From positions 53,398 through 117,397 of the forward strand of contig JBEKBJ010000004.1 of the NCBI GenBank assembly GCA_050015455.1: a DNA stretch of 64,000 nt, read 5' to 3'. Source of the DNA: JAGDMS01 sp050015455 (GTDB lineage Bacteria; Desulfobacterota; Binatia; HRBIN30). Below are positions 52,498-61,565 of the stretch, piece after piece. The position numbers and the translations under genes are program-made. Positions within the stretch are counted from its first letter, which is position 1, and each line of letters opens with the position of its first letter. The notes under the pieces were generated by a model, which had not been told where the DNA came from, made no database searches, and saw only the letters and a program-made list of their open reading frames with translations.

Positions 52498-53475
52498 ATG
52501 AAGACGCGCATCACTGAGCTTTTCGGGATCAAACATCCGATCGTCCAGGGTGGCATGCACTACGTCGGCTACGCAGAGCTGGCGTCGGCTGTCTCCAACG
52601 CCGGCGGCCTCGGCATCATCACGGGCCTGACGCAACCGACGCCGGAAGACCTGGCGAAGGAGATCGCCAAGTGCCAGGCGATGACCGACAAGCCGTTCGG
52701 CGTGAACCTCACCTTCCTGCCGGCGTTCTTTGCGCCGCCCTATCCGGAATATATTCAGGCCATCGTCGAAGGCGGCGTGAAGATCGTGGAGACGGCGGGC
52801 CGCAGCCCGGAGCAGTACCTGCCGGCGCTCAAAGCGGCGGGCATCAAGGTCATCCATAAGTGCACGTCGGTACGCCATTCGCTGAAGGCGGAGAAGATCG
52901 GCTGCGACGCGGTCAGTGTCGACGGCTTTGAGTGCGGTGGCCATCCGGGCGAGGACGATATTCCCAACATGATCCTGCTGCCGCGTGCGGCCGAGGAGCT
53001 CAAAATTCCGTTCGTGGCTTCGGGAGGCATGGCGGACGGGCGCAGCCTGGTGGCGGCGCTTTCCCTCGGTGCCGAGGGCATAAACATGGGCACCCGTTTC
53101 ATCGCCACCAAGGAAGCGCCGGTGCACGAGAACGTGAAGAAGGCGCTGGTCGCCGCCAACGAGCTGCAGACCCGCCTGATCATGCGCCCCTTGCGCAACA
53201 CCGAGCGCGTCCTCACCAATGCGGCGGTCGAGAAGATCCTTGAGATCGAGCGCCAAAAGGGAGCCGCAACCAGCATCGAGGATATTCGTGAATTTGTGGC
53301 GGGGCCGGAGAACCGCCGTGTGCTGCAGGAAGGGGTGATGGATGCGGGCGCCTGGAGCTGCGGAATGGTGGCCGGCCTCATCCATGACATTCCGAGCTGC
53401 AAGGAACTCATCGACCGGATCATGCGCGACGCGGAGCAGATCATCCGCAAGCGCCTCGAGGGCTTCCTACAGTAA
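52498..53475 (+). CDS. Nitronate monooxygenase / 2-nitropropane dioxygenase family FMN enzyme
   Basis: The 325-residue TIM-barrel protein has HPIVQGGMHYVGYAELASAV, NAGGLGIITG, the FMN-binding VDGFECGGHPGEDD and FVASGGMADGRSLVAALSLG. These are hallmarks of the class I NMO family. The canonical EGxEAGGH is DGFECGGH here. Actual substrates in such bacteria are usually unknown and may be nitronates or enoyl compounds. The start is the ATG at 52498; upstream in-frame codons show no similarity. Confidence 0.85.
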   Translation: MKTRITELFGIKHPIVQGGMHYVGYAELASAVSNAGGLGIITGLTQPTPEDLAKEIAKCQAMTDKPFGVNLTFLPAFFAPPYPEYIQAIVEGGVKIVETAGRSPEQYLPALKAAGIKVIHKCTSVRHSLKAEKIGCDAVSVDGFECGGHPGEDDIPNMILLPRAAEELKIPFVASGGMADGRSLVAALSLGAEGINMGTRFIATKEAPVHENVKKALVAANELQTRLIMRPLRNTERVLTNAAVEKILEIERQKGAATSIEDIREFVAGPENRRVLQEGVMDAGAWSCGMVAGLIHDIPSCKELIDRIMRDAEQIIRKRLEGFLQ

Positions 53476-53590
53476 TCGCCTCATCCGCCCGTCCGCTCCA
53501 ACCGCTGGGTTAGCTGGCGCCCTGTGACACCCGAGGTGCATACTCTCCTTAGCCAAACTCGCGATAGATGTCAGCGAGTAACGTCGACAA

Positions 53591-53928
53591 GTGCGTAAAC
53601 TCGATGTGGTCATTTCATCGCTGACTGGCTCTGGGGACTATCTGCCTGGAACCTCGTGATAGGCGGCGTCTGGCAGGGCAAGGCTTTTGAGCCTCTGTCG
53701 AAAACCGAAGGCCGAGGTTTCAACATAACCAAGAAATTCGGGCGGGCCACCAAGAAATGGCCGATGCGGACTACTATGTCCACCTCCTTTGTCAATGGCA
53801 AAGAGGTGTTCCTATTGCACTACCCCTTCTATCGCTCCCCATCGGCATCTTCCAAGATGACGGACGAAGTCCGCAAGGTCGGTGAGGGTCTCTATCCATA
53901 TGCGTCAACGCAATTCATTAATCGCTAA
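53591..53928 (+). pseudogene. Frameshifted small protein, unknown family
   Basis: From a GTG at 53591 one frame reads KLDVVISSLTGSGDYLPG and then stops. The adjacent frame continues with AWNLVIGGVWQGKAFEPL and runs to 53928, including MRTTMSTSFVNGKEVFLLHY and a DEVRKVGEGLY end. The two halves join naturally around 53636-53650, so a one-base shift seems to have broken a ~110-residue protein. It could also be a sequencing error. The family is unknown to me. Confidence 0.4.
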
Positions 53929-54000
53929 GCCTGTCCGTCGTCAGCCCACGCCTCGCACTTGTCTGACCCCGTGTGATCGTCCTCGGCGCCATCCACTGCC

Positions 54001-55152
54001 TCAGCCGGCGATCAGCTCGCCCTTCCACAGGCGTTGCGCGAAGACGCGAGCGGGAAGAATGTCGATGCCATCCTCGGTCCATCTGGGCCGCTCATCAAGG
54101 CTCACCACCACTCGTCTGCCGACACGTGGATGGTCGCGCCCGAGCTCGCGCAGGCCCCTAAGGTGGTCAGCATGTACGCATGGCGCCGCCTTCGCTTCGA
54201 TCGCGACCCGAAGGTCGTCCACGACGAAATCCACCTCGATGCCGCTGGCCAGGCGCCAGTAGGAGACCTCGAAGGCAAAATCGTGGTACGCACGGTAGGC
54301 GGACAGCTCGTGGAAGACCCAGTTTTCGAACGCCGCCCCGAAGAGCGGCGCCCCGGGCTCGAGCGCGTGCCGCCGGGCGAGATGATTCACCAGTCCCACG
54401 TCCGCAAAGTAGAACTTGGGCGCCCGGATCACGCGCCGCTTGGGCCGCTTCTGGAAAGCCGGCACGAAGCGGCCGAGCAAGGTGTCGACGAGAATCTCGA
54501 AGTACTGCTTCACGGTGTAGGCCGACACGCCGCAGTCACGCGCGATGGATTCGTAGCTCACGAGCTGACCGTCGGCGATGGCCGCTGCACGCAAGAACCC
54601 GGAGAAGGCGGGCAGGTTGCGCGTCAGCCCCGCTGCGGCGATCTCCTCTTTCAGATAGTCCTCGACGTAGGAACGGATGCGACCAGCCGGCTGCTCGTCC
54701 AGGTAGTGCGGCGGCAGGTAGCCGTGATTAGTAGCCCGGACGAGGTCGAAGTCGTCCCCGAGCTCAGCGGAGACGAAGCCATGTAATTCGTACCGCAGCG
54801 CCCGCCCGCCGAGCAGGTTAGCATGTCCCCGCCGCACCTTGCGCGCGCTGGAACCGCACAGGGCGAAGGTCACACCGCGGTTCTCGATCAGCCAGTGCAC
54901 CTCGTCAAGGAGCGCCGGAACCTTCTGAATCTCATCGATCACCACGAAGCGGTCGCGGGCGGCCTCGACTTCGTCTCGCAGGAGGGTGGGATCCTGCGAA
55001 AAGCGCACGAACTCCCGCGACGTCAGCAGGTCGATTCTGCGAGCCTGCGGATACAGCGTCTGCAGCAGGGTACTCTTACCCGTTTGGCGCGGACCCCAGA
55101 GAAAGAAGGACGTCTTCGGGCGCTGCGGTAGTCGAAGAGCTCGGCCAACCAT
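54001..55152 (-). CDS. AAA_14/DUF4143-family ATPase
   Basis: The 383-residue protein has Walker A FLWGPRQTGKSTLLQ near residue 18, Walker B DRFVVIDEIQKVP near 70 and sensor CGSSARKVRRG near 98. The C-terminal DUF4143 region includes the nuclease-like core VSYWRLASGIEVDFVVDD with IEAKA. Such proteins are widespread, often laterally moved, and of unknown role. A long palindrome directly abuts the start codon (55154-55181) and probably controls expression. Confidence 0.85.
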   Translation of the reverse strand: MVGRALRLPQRPKTSFFLWGPRQTGKSTLLQTLYPQARRIDLLTSREFVRFSQDPTLLRDEVEAARDRFVVIDEIQKVPALLDEVHWLIENRGVTFALCGSSARKVRRGHANLLGGRALRYELHGFVSAELGDDFDLVRATNHGYLPPHYLDEQPAGRIRSYVEDYLKEEIAAAGLTRNLPAFSGFLRAAAIADGQLVSYESIARDCGVSAYTVKQYFEILVDTLLGRFVPAFQKRPKRRVIRAPKFYFADVGLVNHLARRHALEPGAPLFGAAFENWVFHELSAYRAYHDFAFEVSYWRLASGIEVDFVVDDLRVAIEAKAAPCVHADHLRGLRELGRDHPRVGRRVVVSLDERPRWTEDGIDILPARVFAQRLWKGELIAG

Positions 55153-55153
55153 T

Positions 55154-55181
55154 CCCTCGGATTATCATGATAAACCGAGGG
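55154..55181. promoter_or_regulatory. 28-nt palindrome abutting the DUF4143 start codon
   Basis: CCCTCGG and CCGAGGG arms surround TTATCATGATAA, itself a perfect palindrome; only one A/A mismatch pair interrupts symmetry. It begins 2 bases upstream of the ATG on the minus strand and contains the only possible ribosome site (GAGGG). It may be a protein operator or an mRNA hairpin that hides the ribosome site. Confidence 0.6.
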
Positions 55182-55655
55182 AGGTGCAAGGATCGACCGG
55201 CCCACTCCCGCAGCCCGGCGACTGCGTTGTACACTGGTAGAGCCGATCAGGCACATTCAAGCACGGCCCACGCGGCATCGAGGTGATCGCCAACCGCTCC
55301 TTTCTCTTGGCCGTGTTCCAGCGCCCTTCGTCGACACAGAGCATACTCGTTGCACGGGCAGAGGCGATGCACGTGTTCCCTTCACTCCCACACCCGGTCG
55401 ACTCCGTGACCGCTCAATGTGGTGTCGCTGCTTATCAGCCGCGCCCCGGTGACGCGCGCCGCAGCCGATGCAGCAATTCCCGAGCACGCTCTCATGTCGC
55501 TCCGTACAACTCGGAACATTCGGACCTACGTCCCTCAGTGCGGGCCACACTTGCTGTGGCGATGCCGAGGTGGTTGTCCGGCAGCACGTAAGTTTCACCA
55601 ACACCAACGTCCGGGTCTTCGGCGTGTCCACCGCCTCACCGTTACCCGTGGCAAT
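55182..55655. other. Gene-free stretch in degraded zone
   Basis: About 470 bases with short overlapping frames in all directions and no recognisable protein or RNA. Confidence 0.4.
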
Positions 55656-55862
55656 TCATGGCACCAGCATCAGCGCCGAACCCGTCTCTCTTCCCGTATC
55701 TTTGTCACTGGCAGTTAAAGGATGGTACTCGCCCCGGCGCCACGGGCCGGTCATATCGTCGTAGTGAGGCGACGCCGGGATGTCGGACTCCCCGGTATGG
55801 TTCATCGCGAACGTACGCTCAGGATGCGCCATGTCGACCATCAACCAGCTACGGTAGTCTAT
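55656..55862 (-). pseudogene. C-terminal remnant of a penicillin acylase family protein
   Basis: The ~68-codon frame reads YRSWLMVDMAHPERTFAMNH, then TGESDIPASPHYDDMTGPW and a RRGEYHPL end with a LMLVP terminus before the stop. This matches the last ~65 residues of penicillin acylase-type Ntn hydrolases. A stop precedes it in frame and the rest of the ~800-residue enzyme is absent, so it is a fragment. Confidence 0.6.
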
Positions 55863-55869
55863 GGGTCTG

Positions 55870-56642
55870 CTATGTAAAAAGGGGCATGAGGTAAAGAATT
55901 GCGGCAGACCTCTTGCACCCCTGCCGCCTGATCAGCTTGGCCGATTCATGTAAGTCCAGTAGTCTGGTCTCTGGGTTGCCAACGTTTTGGCTGTTTCGTC
56001 TCGACGCATCCGACAGGGAAAGGTTAGGTTGCAGGCAGCACCATGTGGTGTGCCAAGAGGAATGTCGCACCAGTAGTGTGCCCCCGCGCCAGTGCAGGCC
56101 AAAGGTGAGATCGATGTCACGGTCCTCCTTGGCCGTGAGAAACGTCACGCCAGTCGCGGACAGCTTGAGATCGTTCTGAGTTGCCGGGGCCGCACCAATG
56201 AGACCAACCGAGAGCCCATGCGCCCCAACAGCGCGGTCGAGGTCGACGGCTGCAGCGAGGCGAACGATGCGCGTGCGGAATCCCAAATCAACGCCGGGAA
56301 GACTACGTACTGACCCGCTCGCCTCGGCGTAGACCGTGTTAACCTGGAATAGGAAGGGCGCGGCGGCCATGGTGACGGTGCCACTGCCGACGTCGGCACC
56401 GATGCCACCCACATTCAGGCGAAAGTAGCTCCCACTGAAAAAGGCGCCGCGGGGGACGTAGGGCAACGTTCCAACGGGGGCCAGCCGTGCGGATCGGCGG
56501 CGTACGCCCCGCGGGCCTCGCAGTCACCGTAGAGGCAGAGGTTGAGGCCAGTGATATCCGTGCCGATCTGCTGCGCAACCGCGAGCCGTGCGGCTGCCAA
56601 GCACACCAGGAAGAGGAATCCGTGAAGGACGCACCAACGCAT
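55870..56642 (-). pseudogene. Frameshifted exported protein of unknown function
   Basis: A signal peptide (LHGFLFLVCLAAARLAVAQQ) starts at ATG 56642. This frame continues to DPHGWPP and then loses sense near 56475. The neighbouring frame carries on with GTLPYVPRGAFFSGSYFRLN, VGGIGADVGSG and beta-rich sequence up to HWRGGTLLVRHSSW, which suggests an outer-membrane or periplasmic beta protein. The final ~60 codons look unrelated. One frameshift plus a lost 3' end make it a likely pseudogene. Confidence 0.5.
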
Positions 56643-56823
56643 TGTGATCGATCTCGAACCGCGCAAGGCAGTTAAACGCCCTGCCAAATACCTGTTTGGA
56701 AATGTCAACGCAAACAGAACGCTGCGTGATGCTGTGCTTTACGGCAATTTGGTATCACAATGCGTTGTGGTCGCTATGTGCCGTGCCGTTCCATCATTCC
56801 GGCCCCGAGAGGGAGGGCGCCGG

Positions 56824-57065
56824 AATGGACGATCGGGTACTACTCGGCAGGCGAATCAAGGAGCTGCGCAAGGCTCCGAGGAGACGTCAGGCCACTTGAA
56901 GGCCCGCTGCAAGACTACTGTCGGCTGCGTGTCGGCCCGTACCGCGTGATTCTTCGTTACACGACGGGGCGAGTCATCGCGTGCGTCTTCGCCGAGCGAC
57001 GCAGCCTCGTCTACGAGATTTTCGCCGACATGATGATCGAACGGCTGACGCGGGGGTCGTTGTGA
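56824..57065 (+). pseudogene. RelE/ParE-type toxin remnant with a frameshift
   Basis: One frame gives RRIKELRKAPR up to ~56880. The next frame continues RGDVRPLEGPLQDYCRLRVG, PYRVILRY and VFAERRSLVYEIFADMMIER to the stop at 57065. Together they spell the core and C-terminus of a RelE-like mRNA interferase, but the N-terminus is missing and a shift separates the parts. No antitoxin gene is adjacent. Confidence 0.6.
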
Positions 57066-57167
57066 CACCACCGGAGATCGACTAGTCCTCCGCGGCGCTC
57101 GTCGGGTCCCACGGGTACGCACGGTGGCCGGAGTTAGCCGTACCTCACCTCGCATCGAGGACAGGTG

Positions 57168-57818
57168 CTACACCGCGATTTCCTTCAGCTCCGGGCTGAC
57201 CTTGAAGGGCGCGGCGGTGGCGGCGCGGACGGCTTCGACGGAGACGCCGGGCGCAACCTCGGTGAGCACGAGCCCGTCCTTGTTGACCTCGATCACGGCC
57301 ATGTCCGTCACAATCAGATTCACACAACGTCTGCCGGTGAGTGGGAGGGTGCACTCGGGCAGGATCTTCGGCTTGCCCTTGGCGCTGTGTTCCATGGCCA
57401 CGATGACCCGGCAGGCGCCGGCCACGAGGTCCATCGCTCCGCCCATCCCCTTGACCATCTTGCCCGGGATCATCCAATTCGCGAGGTCGCCGTACTGCGA
57501 GACCTCCATGGCCCCGAGCACCGTCACATCCACGTGGCCGCCGCGGATCATCGCAAAGGAGTCCGCGCTCGAAAAGTACGATGCGCCGGCCAGCTCTGTG
57601 ATCGTCTGCTTGCCCGCGTTGATCAGGTCCGGGTCTTCATCGCCCTCGTACGGGAAGGGCCCATAGCCGAGCATCCCGTTCTCGGTGTGCAGGAAAACGG
57701 TAATCCCCTCGGGGATGTAGTTCGCGGCCAGGGTCGGGAGCCCAATCCCCAGGTTCACGTAGTAGCCGTCGCGGAATTCCTGGGCCACCCTCTTAGTGAT
57801 CTGCTCTCGCGTCAACAT
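57168..57818 (-). CDS. 3-oxoacid CoA-transferase family, subunit B
   Basis: The 216-residue family I CoA-transferase subunit B has VNLGIGLPTLAANYIP and the catalytic Glu in HTENGMLGYGP. GAMEVSQYGDLANWMIPGKM and GGAMDLVAGA follow. It moves CoA between an acyl-CoA and a 3-oxoacid (for example succinyl-CoA to acetoacetate or 3-oxoadipate). It follows subunit A by 13 bp. Confidence 0.9.
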   Translation of the reverse strand: MLTREQITKRVAQEFRDGYYVNLGIGLPTLAANYIPEGITVFLHTENGMLGYGPFPYEGDEDPDLINAGKQTITELAGASYFSSADSFAMIRGGHVDVTVLGAMEVSQYGDLANWMIPGKMVKGMGGAMDLVAGACRVIVAMEHSAKGKPKILPECTLPLTGRRCVNLIVTDMAVIEVNKDGLVLTEVAPGVSVEAVRAATAAPFKVSPELKEIAV

Positions 57819-57831
57819 GACTGTTCCCTCG

Positions 57832-58536
57832 TCACGCGTGCGGCCGCGGCCGGACCGTGCGTTGCTCTATCGGCTTCTTGTAGGTCGCGCCCCGCACGAT
57901 GCGCTTCACGTAAATGCCCGGCGTGTGTACACCATCGGGGTCGATCTGGCCGGGCTCGACCAGCTCCTCGACCTCGGCGATCGTGCACCGCGCGGCGGTG
58001 GCCATCATCGGGTTGAAGTTGCGAGCGGTCCTCCGGTACACGAGGTTGCCGAGAGTGTCGCCCTTCCACGCTTTCACCAGCGCCCACGGCGCGGTGAGCG
58101 CGCGCTCGAGCACGTACTGACGGCCGTCGAACTCCCGGACCTCCTTGCCCTCGGCTACAACAGTCCCCACCCCGCTGGCCGTGTAGAAGGCGGGGATGCC
58201 GGCGCCGCCCGCCCGCAGGCGCTCGGCAAAGGTCCCCTGCGGGTTCAGCTCAACCTTGAGCTTGCCGGACAGGTAGAGCTGCTCAAACGTCTTGTTCTCG
58301 CCGACATAGGTCGAGATCATCTGCCGCACCTGGCCAGCACCGAGCAGGATACCGAGCCCCTCGTCGTCGATGCCGCAGTTGTTGCTGATGATGGTCAGCT
58401 CCTTGATACCCTTGGCGTGCAACGCTCGGATTAGGTTCTCGGGATTGCCGCACAGCCCGAACCCTCCAACAATGATGGTCGCGCCGTCGGGGATGTCGGC
58501 CACCGCAGCCTCCGCGCTCTCAAATACCTTGTTCAT
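57832..58536 (-). CDS. 3-oxoacid CoA-transferase family, subunit A
   Basis: The 234-residue subunit A has the signature ATIIVGGFGLCGNPENLI and SNNCGIDDEGLGILL, plus KVELNPQGTFAERLRAGG and GIPAFYTASGVGT. It forms the heterodimeric or heterotetrameric enzyme with subunit B. The substrate (acetoacetate, 3-oxoadipate or other) cannot be decided. No degradation pathway genes are nearby. Confidence 0.9.
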   Translation of the reverse strand: MNKVFESAEAAVADIPDGATIIVGGFGLCGNPENLIRALHAKGIKELTIISNNCGIDDEGLGILLGAGQVRQMISTYVGENKTFEQLYLSGKLKVELNPQGTFAERLRAGGAGIPAFYTASGVGTVVAEGKEVREFDGRQYVLERALTAPWALVKAWKGDTLGNLVYRRTARNFNPMMATAARCTIAEVEELVEPGQIDPDGVHTPGIYVKRIVRGATYKKPIEQRTVRPRPHA

Positions 58537-58761
58537 GACCTTCCTCCTGACGGTCGAAACCGTGGCATTCTGGCGAGAAGCGGGGGAAAGCGCAAGGAGC
58601 GCAGCAAACCTCTCACCGTCCCGGAGCGCTTCCGTTTCGCCAGGCTCGACCTTCCCCGGAGCTCGAGATCGCGCCTGGCAGGATTTTTCCGTGACATCGC
58701 TGGTTTAGCCTTGATTTGGAGGCTGGTCGCAACTACCATGCGACTTCGGTGTGAGTGAAGC

Positions 58762-59679
58762 ATGCGTCGGTGGTGGAGCCAATCGAGGCTAGTGGCCCTC
58801 GCGGCGGTGGTTTTGGCATGCGGCCGTGCGTGGGCAGATGGTCCACCGCCACAAAAGCTCCCGTCGGCCCTCTTGGTGTTTCCTCTGATCCAGGTGTCGG
58901 GCGACCAAGACACGCGCGTCGAACTGCTCAACCTTTCGGGCGACCCGCAATCGATCCAATGCTTCTACGTAGGCAGCGGCTTCTGTGGGGAGACAGGGTT
59001 CTGGGTGTCCCTGACGCCCTACCAACCGATGGCTTGGCTGGCCAGCACCGGGCTGAATGATCCGTTGACGGGGACATCGGTGCCGCCGTTTTTCTCGACC
59101 GGCGAGCTGAAGTGCGGCGTTGTGCCGCCGCGTCCGGAAGTCGCCTTCCACAATACCATCCAGGGGCGCGCCACGATTTTCTCCTCAAGCACCGGAGAGA
59201 CAGTGTCGTACGGCGCTGTCGGATTTCAGCGGCTCAGTGACGGCGACTTCACCGGCGTATTCAGTTTGGATGGATCGACCTACGCCCAGTGTCCCAACAA
59301 GCTGCACTTCGACGTGCTTACCGATCAGCCGGCTTCCAGCAGCCAGATCGTTGTCGTGCCCTGCAGTGAGAACCTGCTTTTCCAAATTCCCACCGCAGTC
59401 ACGGTGCAGATCTTTGTCTACAACGAGTTTGAGCAAGGTTTCTCTACATCGTACGGCTTCACCTGCTTCGATGAGCGCGCTCTTGGTGACATCTCCAGCG
59501 CCTTGACACGAGCCGTCGCCGGCACCGACACAGCGCATTTGATCGTGCGCGGTGTCGGCGGGCCAGTGCTGGGCTTGGTCATCGATCAAGTGCCGTTTCA
59601 GACCACTACGGGCACGGCGGGCAATGAACCCTCCTTTGACGGTGGCCGCTCGGCGACCGTGACCTTCCCGACCCCATAA
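58762..59679 (+). CDS. Secreted protein of unknown function, paralogue 1
   Basis: The 305-residue precursor has a Sec signal peptide (~1-25). The domain contains KLPSALLVFPLIQVSGDQDT, LASTGLND, GELKCGVVPP, CPNKLHFDVLTD, VPCSENLLFQ and AGTDTAHLIVRGVGG. Its paired Cys suggest disulfides and it looks beta-rich. The same domain forms the C-terminal half of the next gene, 4 bp downstream. I do not recognise a family with known function. Confidence 0.72.
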   Translation: MRRWWSQSRLVALAAVVLACGRAWADGPPPQKLPSALLVFPLIQVSGDQDTRVELLNLSGDPQSIQCFYVGSGFCGETGFWVSLTPYQPMAWLASTGLNDPLTGTSVPPFFSTGELKCGVVPPRPEVAFHNTIQGRATIFSSSTGETVSYGAVGFQRLSDGDFTGVFSLDGSTYAQCPNKLHFDVLTDQPASSSQIVVVPCSENLLFQIPTAVTVQIFVYNEFEQGFSTSYGFTCFDERALGDISSALTRAVAGTDTAHLIVRGVGGPVLGLVIDQVPFQTTTGTAGNEPSFDGGRSATVTFPTP

Positions 59680-59683
59680 GGCC

Positions 59684-61390
59684 ATGGCATCCGAGTTTCT
59701 CCGCATACTGGTCGCGCTACTGTTGCTGCACATGCCCCGAGTCGGCCACGCGCCGTTCCGGTTCGTTCCCCGTTATGCCAGCCCGACTGCGACGGCAACC
59801 GTAACAGTCGAACCGACTGACCCACCCGCCCCGACCGCAACACCGACGGCCGTCCCGACGGAAACCGTCGCTCCGACATTCACCACCGTCCCGACAGCCA
59901 CGGCCACGTTCCCACCAACGGCGACGTTCATGCCGACGGCTTCGCCTACTTCGGTGCCATCTGCTTCACCGACAGCTACCTTCGCCTCGACCTCTACTCC
60001 TTCGCCGACGGCAACTCAGACCCCGACGTCGACCCCGACATGGACAAGGACTTCGACGCCGTTGCCCAGCTCCACGCCGACAACGCCTCCGACGAGTACC
60101 TTCACGCCGCTGCCGACAAGCACCTCGACGCCGGTGCCGACGGCGACGTGGACCGCGACGCGGACAAGGACTTCGACGCCGTTGCCCACCTCCACGCCGA
60201 CACCGCCTCCGACGAGCACCTTCACGCCGCTGCCGACGAGCACCTCGACGCCGGTGCCGACGGCGACATGGACCGCGACTCACACGCCGACTTGGACGTC
60301 AACTCCTGTGCCTAGCGCCACACCGAGCCCGTTACCCACTGGCACGTTTACTCCGCAGCCCACGAACACATCTTCCCGCACCGCAACGCCCACCTTCACA
60401 GCGACAGCGAACCCAACATCCACGCCGACCGCTAGCTCCACGCGTGTGGCGACGGCTACCAGTACACCACGCCCAACAGCCACCGCGACATTTACCGCGT
60501 CGCAGACTCCGACGGCAGGGGATGACCCGACCGGTTTCCAGGTGAGCGGCCAGCCGCCGGCGCAGAAGCTGCCGTCGGCGGTGCTCATTTATCCACTGGT
60601 GCGAACTTCCTCGACTCAGGATACGCGGATCGAGATGCTGAACCTCAGCACCTCCACCGTGACGGTGGAATGCTTTTACGTCAGTAGCGGGACCTGCAAC
60701 GAGACCGGGTATACAGTCACGCTGACGGGTAATCAGCCCGTTTCGTGGATTGCCAGCACCGGAATGAACGGAAACGGCACGCGTCTGGCTCCGCCGTTTA
60801 CGGGCGACGGGGAGCTGAAGTGTACGGTGGTTCCACCATCCGGAGCCACGATTCCATCGTCCTACAATGCGCTCCAGGGTCGCGCTTTGGTGTCGGACAC
60901 CAGCGGCCAGACGATTGGGTATAGCGCGATTGCGTTCCGGCGTCTGAGCGCTGGGGCGTTCAGCGGTGAGATCGATCTCGATGGTGTGACCTACGAGCAG
61001 TGCCCCGACCGCTTGCACTTCGATGTGCTCACGAGTCAAGCGACATCGAACAGCGAGTTCGTGCTGGTCCCTTGCTCGGAAGACCTAATGAATCAGCTGC
61101 CTTCGGGCGCCAACGTGCAGCTTTCGGTGATCAACGAGTTTGAGCAGGACTTCTCGGGATCGACCAGCGTCACCTGCTTCAACCGATTCTCCTTCAGTTC
61201 GGTGTCGGTCTTGCGGCAGAGCTCAGTCGGGACGGACACGGCGCATGTGATCGTGCGCGGTACCGATGTGCCTGTGGTCGGTCTGGTCATCGAGAGTTTC
61301 ACAATTCCCGGTTCGGGCGGCAATGTGTCGATGTCCAGCAACGACCCGGATCTCGAAGGCGGGCGCTCGGCGACGATTTATTTGCCCTGA
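59684..61390 (+). CDS. Secreted protein, paralogue 2, with Thr/Pro-rich stalk
   Basis: The 568-residue protein has a signal peptide (~1-25) and a Thr/Pro/Ser/Ala-rich stalk of TPT-type repeats (~30-280). The C-terminal domain (~285-568) is clearly homologous to paralogue 1 (KLPSAVLIYPLVRTSSTQDT, GELKCTVVPP, CPDRLHFDVLTSQ, VGTDTAHVIVRGTDV). The stalk could span the cell wall or present the domain at the surface and may be glycosylated. A 120-bp duplication lies in the stalk. The ATG at 59684 is 4 bp after the upstream stop, implying co-transcription. Confidence 0.75.
   Translation: MASEFLRILVALLLLHMPRVGHAPFRFVPRYASPTATATVTVEPTDPPAPTATPTAVPTETVAPTFTTVPTATATFPPTATFMPTASPTSVPSASPTATFASTSTPSPTATQTPTSTPTWTRTSTPLPSSTPTTPPTSTFTPLPTSTSTPVPTATWTATRTRTSTPLPTSTPTPPPTSTFTPLPTSTSTPVPTATWTATHTPTWTSTPVPSATPSPLPTGTFTPQPTNTSSRTATPTFTATANPTSTPTASSTRVATATSTPRPTATATFTASQTPTAGDDPTGFQVSGQPPAQKLPSAVLIYPLVRTSSTQDTRIEMLNLSTSTVTVECFYVSSGTCNETGYTVTLTGNQPVSWIASTGMNGNGTRLAPPFTGDGELKCTVVPPSGATIPSSYNALQGRALVSDTSGQTIGYSAIAFRRLSAGAFSGEIDLDGVTYEQCPDRLHFDVLTSQATSNSEFVLVPCSEDLMNQLPSGANVQLSVINEFEQDFSGSTSVTCFNRFSFSSVSVLRQSSVGTDTAHVIVRGTDVPVVGLVIESFTIPGSGGNVSMSSNDPDLEGGRSATIYLP
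60042..60281 (+). repeat. 120-bp tandem duplication in the Thr/Pro stalk
   Basis: The segment beginning GGACAAGGACTTCGACGCC at 60042 recurs at 60162 with a few substitutions. Each copy encodes 40 residues of TSTPLP/TFTPLP-type repeats. Confidence 0.8.
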
Positions 61391-61443
61391 ACCGGCCTCT
61401 GCAAATCCGTTCCGGAAAGCTCAGAGTTCGTGAGTAATCGGAA

Positions 61444-61533
61444 CTCGCCCTTCGACAGGCTCAGGGCGAGCGGAAAAAATCCAATAAAATCGAAGTGAAT
61501 CACCGCTCATGCTGAGCCTGTCGAAGCATGAGC
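61444..61533. repeat. Convergent pair of dispersed palindromic elements
   Basis: The first element (61444-61470) has arms CTCGCCCT/AGGGCGAG around TCGACAGGCTC. The second (61505-61533) has arms GCTCATGCT/AGCATGAGC around GAGCCTGTCGA. The loops are reverse complements, so the elements face each other. They lie between convergent genes and may serve as a bidirectional terminator. Confidence 0.7.
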
Positions 61534-61565
61534 CTCCGCGGCTCTCCGATTTCTCTCACAAACTC

